A stretch of 64,000 bases of DNA from UBA877 sp034436335 (GTDB lineage: Bacteria; Chloroflexota; Anaerolineae; Anaerolineales; Villigracilaceae), in assembly GCA_034436335.1 (NCBI GenBank), contig DAOTVO010000008.1, forward strand, positions 1-64,000. Reading direction: 5' to 3'. The number at the start of each line of letters is the position of its first letter. The first letter of the stretch is position 1. Positions 33,446 through 41,855 of this stretch are shown one piece after another. The notes beneath the pieces are model-generated. The model was given only the letters and a program-made list of their open reading frames with translations, ran no database searches and was not told the origin of the DNA. The position numbers were made by a program, and so were the translations under genes.

Positions 33446-34009
33446 TCAGCGATAGAAAATCAGGCCGATGATGGCTGTGGCAATCACCAGCCAGATGGGA
33501 CTGATGTCGGTGAGAGTCAGGATGGCAAAGGAGCCGATGGCAATCAGCCACTTGTCCCAGCCCTGAATCACAGATTGTCCTAACCCCTGCTTGAGGCCGA
33601 AGACGGTGTAGGCCATCTGGTAGGCTGTCCAGGCCAGCAGGCCGACGACGAAGGGGCGCACACCCTGAATGGCGGCCTTCAGGTAAAGGTTGTCCTTGAC
33701 CGCCTCGAAGAAGGCGATGATGATGATCAACATCAGTATCGTGGTGGGGACGACCGTTCCCAGCGTGGCTGCAAGGGCCCCCGGCCAGCCGGCCAGTTTG
33801 TAGCCGACGAAGGCCGAGGCCTGCGGCGCGGTGGGGCCGGGCAGGGAATTGCTGATGGCGATGTCATCGGCGAATTCCTCCGGTGTCACCCAGCCGGCGG
33901 CGACCGTCTCGCGCTGCATCAGGCCGAGCGAGGCCGGCCCGCCGCCCCACGAGAACATAGCGACTTTGGTGAAAAGCCAGAAAATATCCCAGAGAAGTTT
34001 CCAGTTCAT
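33446..34009 (-). CDS. Chromate-transporter family protein (single CHR domain)
   Basis: 187 aa, one CHR domain, with the signature FTKVAMFSWGGGPASLGLMQRETV, EFADDIAISNSLPGPTAPQASAFVGYKLAG and several membrane helices. Short CHR proteins normally come as adjacent pairs of opposite topology; the neighbouring 135-aa membrane protein is not a second CHR domain, so this half is unpaired in this window. GGGAG precedes the ATG. Substrate (chromate or another anion) cannot be inferred. Confidence 0.85.
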   Translation of the reverse strand: MNWKLLWDIFWLFTKVAMFSWGGGPASLGLMQRETVAAGWVTPEEFADDIAISNSLPGPTAPQASAFVGYKLAGWPGALAATLGTVVPTTILMLIIIIAFFEAVKDNLYLKAAIQGVRPFVVGLLAWTAYQMAYTVFGLKQGLGQSVIQGWDKWLIAIGSFAILTLTDISPIWLVIATAIIGLIFYR

Positions 34010-34054
34010 TCTTTCTCCCTTCGGACAGCGGACTGCGGTCCGCCGTCTTTTTTT

Positions 34055-35770
34055 TTAGATTTTCTTCTCCAACTCCGCAACCACCTCTTCCATCAAGTCC
34101 ACGGCTTTCTTCAGCGTAGCGGCGTCGAAGGCAAATTTGGCCCCGGCGGTCTGGAAGAGTTCGGGCAGGGTGACCATGCCGCCCAGGGCGAGCGCCTTGC
34201 GGTAGTCGGCCACGGCCTTCTTCTGGTCGCGGCGGGCGTTGCCGAAGATTTGCACCGCGCCTAGTTGCGCCAGGCCGTATTCCACGTAGTAGAACGGAAT
34301 CTGATGGATGTGCAGTTTGCGCTGCCAGCCGGTGTTCCTGACCTCCTCCAGGCCGGAGTAGTCCACGCCGGGGATGAAGCGCTCCCACAGTTCGCCCCAT
34401 TTGGCGTCGCAGGCCGCCGGGTCCGCGCCCGCCTGCGGGTTCTCGTAGACCCACTGCTGGAACGAATCCACCACGGCCATGAAAGGCCAGAACAGGAGCA
34501 TCCCTTCCAGGTGTTCGATGCGGGCGCGCGCCATTTCCGCCTCGGAATAGAACTCAGTCAGATAGGGCGAGGCGAGCAGTTCCATGCCCATCGAGGCCAC
34601 CTCGGCAAATTCCATCGGCACGGCCAGTTGTTGGATGTAGGGCACTTTGGCCGTCTCGAAGACGTGAAAGGCGTGGCCGGATTCGTGCAGGGTGGTCATC
34701 ACGTCTTCGTGAATGCCGACGGCGTTGACAAAAATGAACGGTTTACGCAGCGAGGTGTACGAGGTGCAGTAGGCGCCGGGCGCCTTGTTCTTGCGGTTTT
34801 CCAGGTCGGTCAGGCCTTCGGCGACCATAGTGTCGAAGTAGCCGCCCAGGACGGGGTCCACTTTGTGGAAGATGGCCGAGGCGCCGCGGATGAGTTCTTC
34901 GATGGTGTTGAACGGCTTGAGCGTGGGCGCGTCGGCTGCCGGGGCGGGACGCGAGTACCAGCCATCCACCAGGTCCCACGGCCGCAGCGTTTCCAGACCG
35001 AGGGCCTGCTGCCGTTTCCTGTAAATGCGCGTCGCCGCCGGCACGACGACCTGCTCGATGGCCGCGGCGAAGGATTTGCAATCTTTGGGGGTGTAGTCGA
35101 AGCGCAATTTCTGCACCCAGGTATATTCACGGTAGGATGGTTTATCGGCGTTCTTTGCGATTTTGGCGCGCACGTCCATAAATTTCTGCCACAGGTCGTT
35201 GATGGCCGCCCGGTCGGCGAGTTGACGCTCAGCCTTGAGACGCCAGGCTTTTTCGCGCCGGGCGCGGTCGGGCTGCTGGAAGTTCATCGCCAGTCTGGTG
35301 AGGGTGATCTCCTCGCCCTCCCAGTTGACGGTCTGCGCGCCGTAGATTTTGTCGTATTCGATGGCCAGTTTCTGCTGTTCGGCCAGGAGAGGCAGGTTGG
35401 ACTCGCGAAACAGGTCGGCCTCGGCGCGCATGTTGCGCAGGGGAATCTCGAAGCCTTTCGGCTCCAAGCCGCTGGCCAGAAGTTTTTCTTTCAGTTTCTG
35501 CTCGGCGGCCATGGCTTGGGGGAAGATGCCGTCGAGGAAGGCGTTCATGCGGGCCTCGGCTTCCTTGTCGGCGGTGTTGACGGTTGTGGCGACCGAGAGG
35601 CGCGAGTACATTTCCTCGAGTTTCTCGCCCAGCCGCGTCCAATCGGTGAGCCATTCTTCGACGCTGGCCGCGTTCAGCGGGCGGGAGGCGAGGTCGGTGT
35701 AGTGCGGCTCGATTTCGGGCCAGGTCCAGGCAATTAGGGCTTCGGGGGTGGAGGGAAGGTTTTTGAGCAT
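34055..35770 (-). CDS. pepF: Oligoendopeptidase F-like M3 metallopeptidase
   Basis: 571 aa, M3B family length. The zinc motif HExxH is in TTLHESGHAFHVFE, with the third ligand Glu downstream in EFAEVASMGMELL. The N-terminal helical half (EEWLTDWTRLGEKLEEMYSRL) is typical. It cleaves short peptides in the cytoplasm and would fit with the peptide-type ABC transporter at 40-49 kb. AAAGGAA precedes the ATG at 35770. Confidence 0.92.
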   Translation of the reverse strand: MLKNLPSTPEALIAWTWPEIEPHYTDLASRPLNAASVEEWLTDWTRLGEKLEEMYSRLSVATTVNTADKEAEARMNAFLDGIFPQAMAAEQKLKEKLLASGLEPKGFEIPLRNMRAEADLFRESNLPLLAEQQKLAIEYDKIYGAQTVNWEGEEITLTRLAMNFQQPDRARREKAWRLKAERQLADRAAINDLWQKFMDVRAKIAKNADKPSYREYTWVQKLRFDYTPKDCKSFAAAIEQVVVPAATRIYRKRQQALGLETLRPWDLVDGWYSRPAPAADAPTLKPFNTIEELIRGASAIFHKVDPVLGGYFDTMVAEGLTDLENRKNKAPGAYCTSYTSLRKPFIFVNAVGIHEDVMTTLHESGHAFHVFETAKVPYIQQLAVPMEFAEVASMGMELLASPYLTEFYSEAEMARARIEHLEGMLLFWPFMAVVDSFQQWVYENPQAGADPAACDAKWGELWERFIPGVDYSGLEEVRNTGWQRKLHIHQIPFYYVEYGLAQLGAVQIFGNARRDQKKAVADYRKALALGGMVTLPELFQTAGAKFAFDAATLKKAVDLMEEVVAELEKKI

Positions 35771-35787
35771 GAGAATTCCTTTCAGGG

Positions 35788-35843
35788 CAGTTATCAGTCA
35801 TCAGTTATCAGTAACTAATCACTGTTCACTGTTTACCGATTAC
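35788..35843. repeat. Eight-unit heptamer array between pepF and the helicase 3' end
   Basis: Units in register: CAGTTAT, CAGTCAT, CAGTTAT, CAGTAAC, TAATCAC, TGTTCAC, TGTTTAC, CGATTAC (56 nt). The last helicase codons and its stop lie inside the array. Confidence 0.75.
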
Positions 35844-38800
35844 TTTCAAGTTTGCCAGACTCGCCGCCACGCGCTTGATGCCGACCGACTCGAAGACGAT
35901 GTCCACCGTCTCGTCGCCATCTTGCAGGCGGGAGTGAAGCACGATGCCCTCGCCCCAGATGGGATGGCGGACGCGCATGCCGGCGTGGAATTTTGTCTGG
36001 GACGGCGCGGTCGGTTGCGGGTCCGAGCGCAGCCAGGCCGGGGAGGCGGCTTGGGTCTGGCGGAACGAGCGCCCGGCCCGCGTCTTCCCGGCGAGCAGTT
36101 TGGGCGGGATGTCGTCTAAGTAGCGCGAGGGGAGCGTCTCCTCGGCGTAGCCGCGCGAGCCGCGCCGCAGGGCGCGGACGAGGTAGAGGCGGTCTTTGGC
36201 ACGCGTGATGCCCACGTAGAACAGGCGGCGTTCCTCTTCCATCGCTTCGGGGTCGTCGAAGGAGCGGCTGTGCGGCAGGAGGCCGTCATCCAGACCGATG
36301 ATGAAGACCGCCCCGAACTCCAACCCTTTGGCGGCGTGCAGAGTGAGCAGGGTGGGGGCGTTCTTGCCCTCGGTGAGCGTGTCCTGGTCAGAGATGAGCG
36401 CCACGTCTTGGAGAAATTCCTCCAGCGTGCGGTCAGCATATTCCATCGTCAGGCGGCGCAATTCCTGGACGTTTTCCCAGCGCTCGGCGCCCTCGTCCGT
36501 GCCGTCGTCGAGGTACTCGCGGTAGTTGATGTCGGCGGCGATGCGGTCGAAGAGTTCGGTGACGGTGGCGCGGGAGGCCTCGGCGCGCCAGTTGGCCAGC
36601 AGCGCGCCGAAATCGGCCAGCGGCAGCGCGGCGCGACCGGTGAACTGCGGCCAGAGCGGGGAGGCGTCGCCGCGCGCCAGGTCCATCAGCGCCGCGCCCG
36701 GCGTCAGGTCCGCGCCGCGGGCGGCGGTGTGCAGCGCCAGGACGGTCTTCTCGCCGATGCCGCGCGGCGGGACGTTGATGACCCGGTCAAGCGAGATTTC
36801 GTCCGCCGGGTTGTGGACGAGGCGCAGGTAGGCGATCATGTCCTTGACTTCGCGCCGCCCGTAGAAGCGCTGTGCCCCGACCAGGCGGTAGGGCAAGCGC
36901 GCCTGCAGGAAAGCCTCTTCGAGCAGACGGGACTGGGCGTTGGTGCGGTACATCACGGCGCACTCGCCCGGCTCGACCGCTTTGGAGGCAATCAGACTGG
37001 CAATGGTATCCACCACGAAGGCGGCCTCGCCGTAGTCGTCGAGGGCTTCGTAGTAGAAGAGTTTCTCGCCCGCGCCGCGGGTGGTGAAAAGTTGCTTGCG
37101 GCGGCGGTGCGGGTTGCGGTCAATGACGGCCATGGCGGCGTCCAGGATGTTCTGCCGTGAGCGGTAGTTCTGCTCGAGGAGAATGACCTGGGCATCGGGG
37201 AAGTCCTGCTCGAAACGCTGGACGTTGCGGTAATCGGCCCCGCGCCAGCGATAGATAGAATTATGAACGACGATGCCGCCGGCGATGTAGTTGTGTAGAT
37301 TGTCCACTTCGAGGTCGAAGACTTCTCCTTGATACGGTTGGCGGCGGATTTCGCTGATCGTGTCTTCGATGATGCTGCCATCTTTTTCGATGGCGACAAT
37401 CATGGAGGGGTGAAGATGGCTGACGGGCATCAGACTGAAGCGCGGGGCGAGGGGGGCGGCGCCCCTATCCACCAGGAAGGCGCCCACGATGATGTCTGCT
37501 CCGCCCGTATCGTAACTGAGTTTTTGAGCGGCTTCCTGGATGTCCTCATAATGCAATCGGTTGAGGCCGACCCGCCAGTTGTCTCGGCTGCGAATGCGGG
37601 GGTGATAGCCGAGTGATTGGAGTCTCTCGGCCAGGTCAGGGTCGCTGCTCCACAAGTCCACCCGATGGGCGTGCCAGGGAGATTCGTCGGTTTTGCGGCC
37701 ATCGCCGAAATAGCGCAGGTTGACCACGTTTCGATAGGTTCCCTGGGGAACATAGTGCGGGTAGCGCCAGTCCATCTCCAGGTCTTTGAGCAGGCGCAGG
37801 GCATTGCTTGTCGAGTCGATTTCGGCAAACAACCTGTCAATGTATTCTTGCGACATGCGCATCCGCCGCCCGCGCACGTGAAAGACGGTGGTGGGGATGC
37901 CGTATTGGATCGAGTAGAAAGATTCCCAGTAGTGCGCTTCGTTTCGGTCGCTGCAAACTCGGAGAATCCAGAGTCGGTCGGCGTTTTCCTGATTGCTTCT
38001 GACTTTCAGGCCGATTTGGAGTTCGGGATTGACCCCATCGCTGCGGGCATGCGAGGCGATCCCGATGCGGCAGCCTTTGTCCTTGCGGTACATCAGGTAA
38101 ATGTAATGAAGACCTGGCTGAAGCCCCAGCCGGGCGAAAACCACGTGATTGGGCGTTGCGGTGAAAGAGCGGCCGGCGGCTGTGATGACTTCTACCAGGT
38201 CCCCTTTGAAAGTTCTCTTGCCCACATGCCGAACGGTGGAGGCCAGCACGGACCCGCGCCCGCTGGCAGCAACCACCTGGTCGCCTTCTCGAACGGTTTC
38301 GATGGCTTTCGGCCCGTCCGGAGTCAAGACCGGCGTGCCGGCCGGGAAGCACTGGTCCGGGTCGCCGACGCAGAAGATATTGCCGTGCAGCGAGGCGAGA
38401 TGTTTGAGCAGCGTGTATTGGGCGAAGTTGGTGTCCTGGAATTCATCCACCAGCACGTGATGGAAACGGCTGGCATATTTCTCGCGCACGGCCGGAAATT
38501 CCGAGAGCAGATGCGCCGTCCACAAGAGCAGGTCGTCGAAGTCCACCGCGTTGGACTGTTTGAGCAGTTCCTGGTAGCGTTGGTAGATGCGCTTGACAAC
38601 TTCGTCGCGGTAGGTGGCGACGGGGTAATCATCGGGGAAGATGAGTTCATTCTTGGCGCGCGAGATGGAGGCGTGGACGGAGGGAGCGCGGTAGGATTTC
38701 TCATCCAGGTTCAGGTCGCGGATGGCGGCCTTGACCACCCGCTCCTGGTCATCGGTATCGAAGATGACGTAGTTCGAGTCGAAGGGCAGGTGTTCGGCCT

Positions 38801-39095
38801 CGCGGCGCAGGATGCGGGCGCAGACGGCGTGAAACGTGCCCAGCCACAGGCCTTCGGTCGCCGCCTCGCCCAGCATGGCGCGGACGCGGCTTTCCATCTC
38901 GCGCGCCGCCTTGTTGGTGAAGGTCACCGCCAGCATCTGCCAGGGACGCACGCCCTGCTCGGCGATGAGATAGGCGGCGCGCTGAGTCAGGACGCGCGTC
39001 TTGCCGGAGCCGGGCCCGGCGAGGACGAGGATAGGCCCCGGCCCGGCGGTCACCGCCTGGCGCTGCTGGGGGTTGAGTTTGTCGAGGAAATCCAT
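35826..39095 (-). CDS. pcrA: UvrD/PcrA-type DNA helicase interrupted by an intein
   Basis: 1089 aa, 725 after splicing, the usual PcrA length. Helicase motifs: LNPQQRQAV (Q), AGPGSGKTRVLT (Walker A), TFTNKAAREM, VDEFQDTN (Walker B), VGDPDQ...SIYRWRGADYRN (III, split by the intein at residue 249), LEQNYRS, VFIIGLDDGLLPHSR and ERRLFYVGITRAKDRLYL. The C-terminus has the PcrA-type barrel (GMRVRHPIWGEGIVL). It unwinds DNA in repair and replication restart. The final residues VIGKQ come from the heptamer array. No Shine-Dalgarno is evident. Confidence 0.95.
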   Translation of the reverse strand: MDFLDKLNPQQRQAVTAGPGPILVLAGPGSGKTRVLTQRAAYLIAEQGVRPWQMLAVTFTNKAAREMESRVRAMLGEAATEGLWLGTFHAVCARILRREAEHLPFDSNYVIFDTDDQERVVKAAIRDLNLDEKSYRAPSVHASISRAKNELIFPDDYPVATYRDEVVKRIYQRYQELLKQSNAVDFDDLLLWTAHLLSEFPAVREKYASRFHHVLVDEFQDTNFAQYTLLKHLASLHGNIFCVGDPDQCFPAGTPVLTPDGPKAIETVREGDQVVAASGRGSVLASTVRHVGKRTFKGDLVEVITAAGRSFTATPNHVVFARLGLQPGLHYIYLMYRKDKGCRIGIASHARSDGVNPELQIGLKVRSNQENADRLWILRVCSDRNEAHYWESFYSIQYGIPTTVFHVRGRRMRMSQEYIDRLFAEIDSTSNALRLLKDLEMDWRYPHYVPQGTYRNVVNLRYFGDGRKTDESPWHAHRVDLWSSDPDLAERLQSLGYHPRIRSRDNWRVGLNRLHYEDIQEAAQKLSYDTGGADIIVGAFLVDRGAAPLAPRFSLMPVSHLHPSMIVAIEKDGSIIEDTISEIRRQPYQGEVFDLEVDNLHNYIAGGIVVHNSIYRWRGADYRNVQRFEQDFPDAQVILLEQNYRSRQNILDAAMAVIDRNPHRRRKQLFTTRGAGEKLFYYEALDDYGEAAFVVDTIASLIASKAVEPGECAVMYRTNAQSRLLEEAFLQARLPYRLVGAQRFYGRREVKDMIAYLRLVHNPADEISLDRVINVPPRGIGEKTVLALHTAARGADLTPGAALMDLARGDASPLWPQFTGRAALPLADFGALLANWRAEASRATVTELFDRIAADINYREYLDDGTDEGAERWENVQELRRLTMEYADRTLEEFLQDVALISDQDTLTEGKNAPTLLTLHAAKGLEFGAVFIIGLDDGLLPHSRSFDDPEAMEEERRLFYVGITRAKDRLYLVRALRRGSRGYAEETLPSRYLDDIPPKLLAGKTRAGRSFRQTQAASPAWLRSDPQPTAPSQTKFHAGMRVRHPIWGEGIVLHSRLQDGDETVDIVFESVGIKRVAASLANLKVIGKQ
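37260..38351 (-). mobile_element. Intein in helicase motif III
   Basis: Residues 249-612 (364 aa) of the helicase. It starts CFPAGTPVLTPDG (block A, Cys1), has block B as SFTATPNHVVF, block F as GEVFDLEVDNLHNYIAGG and ends VVHN before Ser613. The residues needed for splicing (Cys1, block B Thr and His, terminal His-Asn, +1 Ser) are all present and the frame is open. The centre shows no LAGLIDADG dodecapeptide. It has a stretch YIYLMYRKDKGCRIGIAS, then EAHYWESFYSIQYGIPT, in the order of a GIY-YIG-like nuclease; this is only a resemblance by eye. Confidence 0.9.
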
Positions 39096-39213
39096 GATTC
39101 TACGCTGCGAATTTCACGAAAGGCGCGCCTGGCTGCTGCCATCCTTGTCAGAAGAATCGTCTCCCCCTGCGCCTGCGCGCCTCTGTGTAATCTGTGCAAT
39201 CTGTGGTCAAAAA

Positions 39214-39603
39214 TCACAATTGCGAGGTGCAATGCGGGCAGCGAGTAGCTTTGACAGGAATGGTCGAGAGGCAGTATGGGCATTCCTTGGTAGTCGGCTC
39301 GGCCGGCGCGGGCGCAGGCTTGCGCAATTTGTTGATTCTTTTGACCATCAAGAAAATAACGAACGCAATAATCAGGAAGTCAACGATGGCTTGGATGAAC
39401 TGACCGTATTTAATGGCCGCTTCGCCGATGGTGACCGACAGACCGCTGAAATTTACCCCTCCCAGCAGCAGGCCGATGATCGGCATGATGACGTCATTGA
39501 CCAGCGAGGCAACAATTTTGCCGAACGCCCCGCCGATGATGACTGCCACAGCCAGGTCAATCACATTGCCGCGCACGACGAAGTCTTTGAACTCTTTCCA
39601 CAT
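39214..39603 (-). CDS. mscL: Large-conductance mechanosensitive channel with C-terminal zinc ribbon
   Basis: 129 aa. FKDFVVRGNVIDLAVAVIIGGAFGKIVASLVNDVIMPIIG is the MscL N-terminal helix and TM1; the second helix is QAIVDFLIIAFVIFLMVKRINKL. Instead of the usual amphipathic C-terminal helix it ends with KECPYCLSTIPVKATRCPHCTSQL, a CxxC-x10-CxxC zinc ribbon. MscL opens under osmotic downshock. A consensus promoter (TTGACA, 17 nt, TACAAT) and AAGGAGGAT precede it. Confidence 0.94.
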   Translation of the reverse strand: MWKEFKDFVVRGNVIDLAVAVIIGGAFGKIVASLVNDVIMPIIGLLLGGVNFSGLSVTIGEAAIKYGQFIQAIVDFLIIAFVIFLMVKRINKLRKPAPAPAEPTTKECPYCLSTIPVKATRCPHCTSQL

Positions 39604-39633
39604 ACCATCCTCCTTGGGTGAAATGATGGTTTG

Positions 39634-39662
39634 ATTGTACCGTCACGAATAGGGGCTGTCAA
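39634..39662 (-). promoter_or_regulatory. Consensus sigma70-type promoter of mscL
   Basis: On the minus strand TTGACA, 17-nt spacer, TACAAT, ending 31 nt before the ATG. Confidence 0.8.
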
Positions 39663-39683
39663 CGCGAGACTGCCGGAATGTCG

Positions 39684-39689
39684 TATAAT
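39684..39689 (+). promoter_or_regulatory. TATAAT box upstream of the first binding-protein gene
   Basis: TATAAT 31 nt before the GTG at 39721; no good -35. Divergent from the mscL promoter. Confidence 0.45.
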
Positions 39690-39720
39690 CGGCCTGACCA
39701 CCAAACAATGCGAGGTTCCT

Positions 39721-41631
39721 GTGAATCGATTTCGCTTGCTGGCCGTCAGTCTTTCCCTGTTGATTCTTTGCTCTGCTTGCACAGCCGCAGAAACGGTCAC
39801 CTCGGTTCCCGAAGTACCCACTGCAACGCCTACCACGCCGCCTCCGCCGAGCAAATTGACCATTTGCCTCGGGCAGGAGCCGGCCAGCCTCTATCCGATT
39901 GACAACCCGTCCGCGTCGGCGCGGGCGGTTTTGGCGGCGCTTTACGACGGCCCCGTGGATGTCGTTTCTTACGAGTACCGGCCTGTCATCCTGGCGCAGA
40001 TCCCCAGCCTCGAAAACGGCGACGTTCAGCTTTTTGAGATCTCGGTCTATGTGGGCGATGAAGTAGTGGATGCAGATGGCATGCCCGTGACTCTGACGGC
40101 TGGCACGCGCATCCGTCCGGCGGGATGCCGCAGTCAGGATTGCGTCGTCCAGTACGATGGCCGCGCCGAGGTCAAGATGGACCAGATGGTGGTGACCTAT
40201 CGTCTGCTCCCCGGTCTGCGCTGGTCGGATGGAAAACCGTTGACCGCGGCCGATTCGATTTATTCTTATCAGGTTGCCGTTTCTCGCGGGACCTCGTACC
40301 TGGTTGCCCGCACCCAGGCCTATGAGGCCGCCGACGATGTCACCGTTCAGTGGTGGGGCAAGCCGGGTTTTGTTGACCCTGATTATCTCTCCAACTTTTT
40401 CTTCCCCTTGCCCGCCCACCTCTTGAGCGGGATTCCGGCCGATGAGTTGCCGGACTCGGAAGCCGCCTCCCGCCGCCCTGTTGGTTGGGGACCCTACCTG
40501 TTGAGCGAGTGGGAAGCGGGCGACTACATCACGCTCGTCAAAAACCCCTACTATTTCCGTAAGGCGGAGGGGTTGCCGAAGATAGACCTTCTCACCTTCC
40601 GTTTCATCTCTGACCCGGAAACTGCCCTGGCTGAATTACTGGCCGGTGGCTGTGATGTGCTGGACCCCAGCATTCCGCTCGACGGTCAGGCAGCCTTGCT
40701 GCAATCTATGCAGGCGCAGGGACAGGTGCAGGCGCTTTTCTCGCTTTCTCCGGTGATGGAACAACTGGCCTTTGGCATTTCCCCGGCAGAGTATGACAAT
40801 GGCTACAATTCTGAGCGGGACCGCCCGAATTACTTTGGCGATGTACGTGTGCGTCAAGCGGTTGCCATGTGCATAGACCGTCAGCGCATCGTGGACGAAG
40901 TGTTGTATGGCCTTTCGAGGGTACCGGCCTCCTACGTTCATCCTGACCATCCCTCGTACACTGGGGATGTCCCCGCGTATGCTTTCGATGTCGGCAAAGC
41001 GGCCGCTTTGCTGGAAGAAGCCGGTTGGCGCGACGTGGATAATGACCCTGCCACCCCGCGTCAGGCCTGGGGCGCGCCGGGCATCCCCAACGGGACGCCG
41101 TTCGAGGTGACATACATCACCACCGGCGCGGCGCAACGTCTGCAGGTCAGTGCTCTGGTGGCCGAGTCGTTGGCGCAATGTGGAATTAAGTTGGATTTGG
41201 AGTATCTCAACCCGTCAGCATTCTACGCTCCCGGGCCAGAGGGCCCCCTCTTTGGGCGCTCCTTTGAATTGGCCGAATTTGCTATGGGTAATGTTGCCGT
41301 TGCTCCTCCTTGTGAATGGTATACCACCGGGCAAATGCCGAAGACGACCAATCATTGGATTGGGACAAACGTCAGCGGGTATAACAACCCATCTTTTGAT
41401 GCTGCCTGTTCCCTGGCGCGTCAGTCTTTGCCCGGAGAGTCAGCATATATAGAAAGCAATGATCAGGCGCAGCGCCTCTTTGCCCAAGACTTGCCTGTTA
41501 TTCCGCTTTACTGGCGGGTGAAAAGTGCGGCCGCGCGGCCGGAGGTTTGCGGCCTGGTTCTTGATTCGACAGCCGCCAGCCTTTTTTGGAATCTTGAAAC
41601 CCTTGCCGTTGGAGATGACTGCGCCCCATAA
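39721..41631 (+). CDS. ABC-transporter substrate-binding lipoprotein, family 5
   Basis: 636 aa, GTG start with GAGG upstream. Lipobox in LLILCSACTAAE. Family-5 features in the normal order: LTICLGQEPASLYPID at the N-terminus, LRWSDGKPLTAADSIYSY, VGWGPYLLSEWEAGDYITLVKNPYYF, KIDLLTFRFISDPETALAELLAGGCDVLD, VRQAVAMCIDRQRIV, and a C-terminal part with GYNNPSFDAACSLARQ. It binds oligopeptides or similar solutes outside the membrane. It precedes a complete transporter operon but is separated from it by a 224-nt gap with its own promoter. Confidence 0.92.
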   Translation: MNRFRLLAVSLSLLILCSACTAAETVTSVPEVPTATPTTPPPPSKLTICLGQEPASLYPIDNPSASARAVLAALYDGPVDVVSYEYRPVILAQIPSLENGDVQLFEISVYVGDEVVDADGMPVTLTAGTRIRPAGCRSQDCVVQYDGRAEVKMDQMVVTYRLLPGLRWSDGKPLTAADSIYSYQVAVSRGTSYLVARTQAYEAADDVTVQWWGKPGFVDPDYLSNFFFPLPAHLLSGIPADELPDSEAASRRPVGWGPYLLSEWEAGDYITLVKNPYYFRKAEGLPKIDLLTFRFISDPETALAELLAGGCDVLDPSIPLDGQAALLQSMQAQGQVQALFSLSPVMEQLAFGISPAEYDNGYNSERDRPNYFGDVRVRQAVAMCIDRQRIVDEVLYGLSRVPASYVHPDHPSYTGDVPAYAFDVGKAAALLEEAGWRDVDNDPATPRQAWGAPGIPNGTPFEVTYITTGAAQRLQVSALVAESLAQCGIKLDLEYLNPSAFYAPGPEGPLFGRSFELAEFAMGNVAVAPPCEWYTTGQMPKTTNHWIGTNVSGYNNPSFDAACSLARQSLPGESAYIESNDQAQRLFAQDLPVIPLYWRVKSAAARPEVCGLVLDSTAASLFWNLETLAVGDDCAP

Positions 41632-41682
41632 AAACCCCTCTAGAGTATTACTCCGAATCGCTCTGTTTTTGGCGGCTCTCAC

Positions 41683-41711
41683 TTGACTTTTTGTTAGTGT
41701 TGTGTTAATCT
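41683..41711 (+). promoter_or_regulatory. Promoter of the transporter operon
   Basis: TTGACT at 41683, 17-nt spacer, TAATCT at 41706. It lies in the 224-nt leader region of the 41856 gene. The leader also contains AAAGGAGGTGAT at 41762-41773 without a start codon at the right distance. Confidence 0.55.
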
Positions 41712-41855
41712 ACTTTCGCCAAACCATCAATTTGATGTAATTCGGCAGATTCCAAGCAAAGGAGGTGATTCTCGGGAAAAAACCTCGCCTTGTTTCTTTA
41801 AGTGTCTCACCCAATTTCACCCATTTTCATTCAATTTCTCTGGAGGAGAAAGACA

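Noticed and set aside
34028..34056. Hairpin GCGGAC-TGCG-GTCCGC followed by a T-run
   Set aside because: The T-run is on the plus strand while both neighbours are on the minus strand. It cannot terminate them; kept out as a probable coincidence or antisense terminator.
37260..38351. Insertion in the helicase as a group I intron or transposon
   Set aside because: The frame stays open, block A, B, F and G motifs are present, and there is no terminal inverted repeat. It is an intein.
41762..41773. AAAGGAGGTGAT, a complete anti-16S match in the leader of the 41856 gene, suggesting a leader peptide
   Set aside because: No start codon lies at a workable distance; the GTG inside the motif would overlap the ribosome site. 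The true gene has its own GGAGGAG at 41841.
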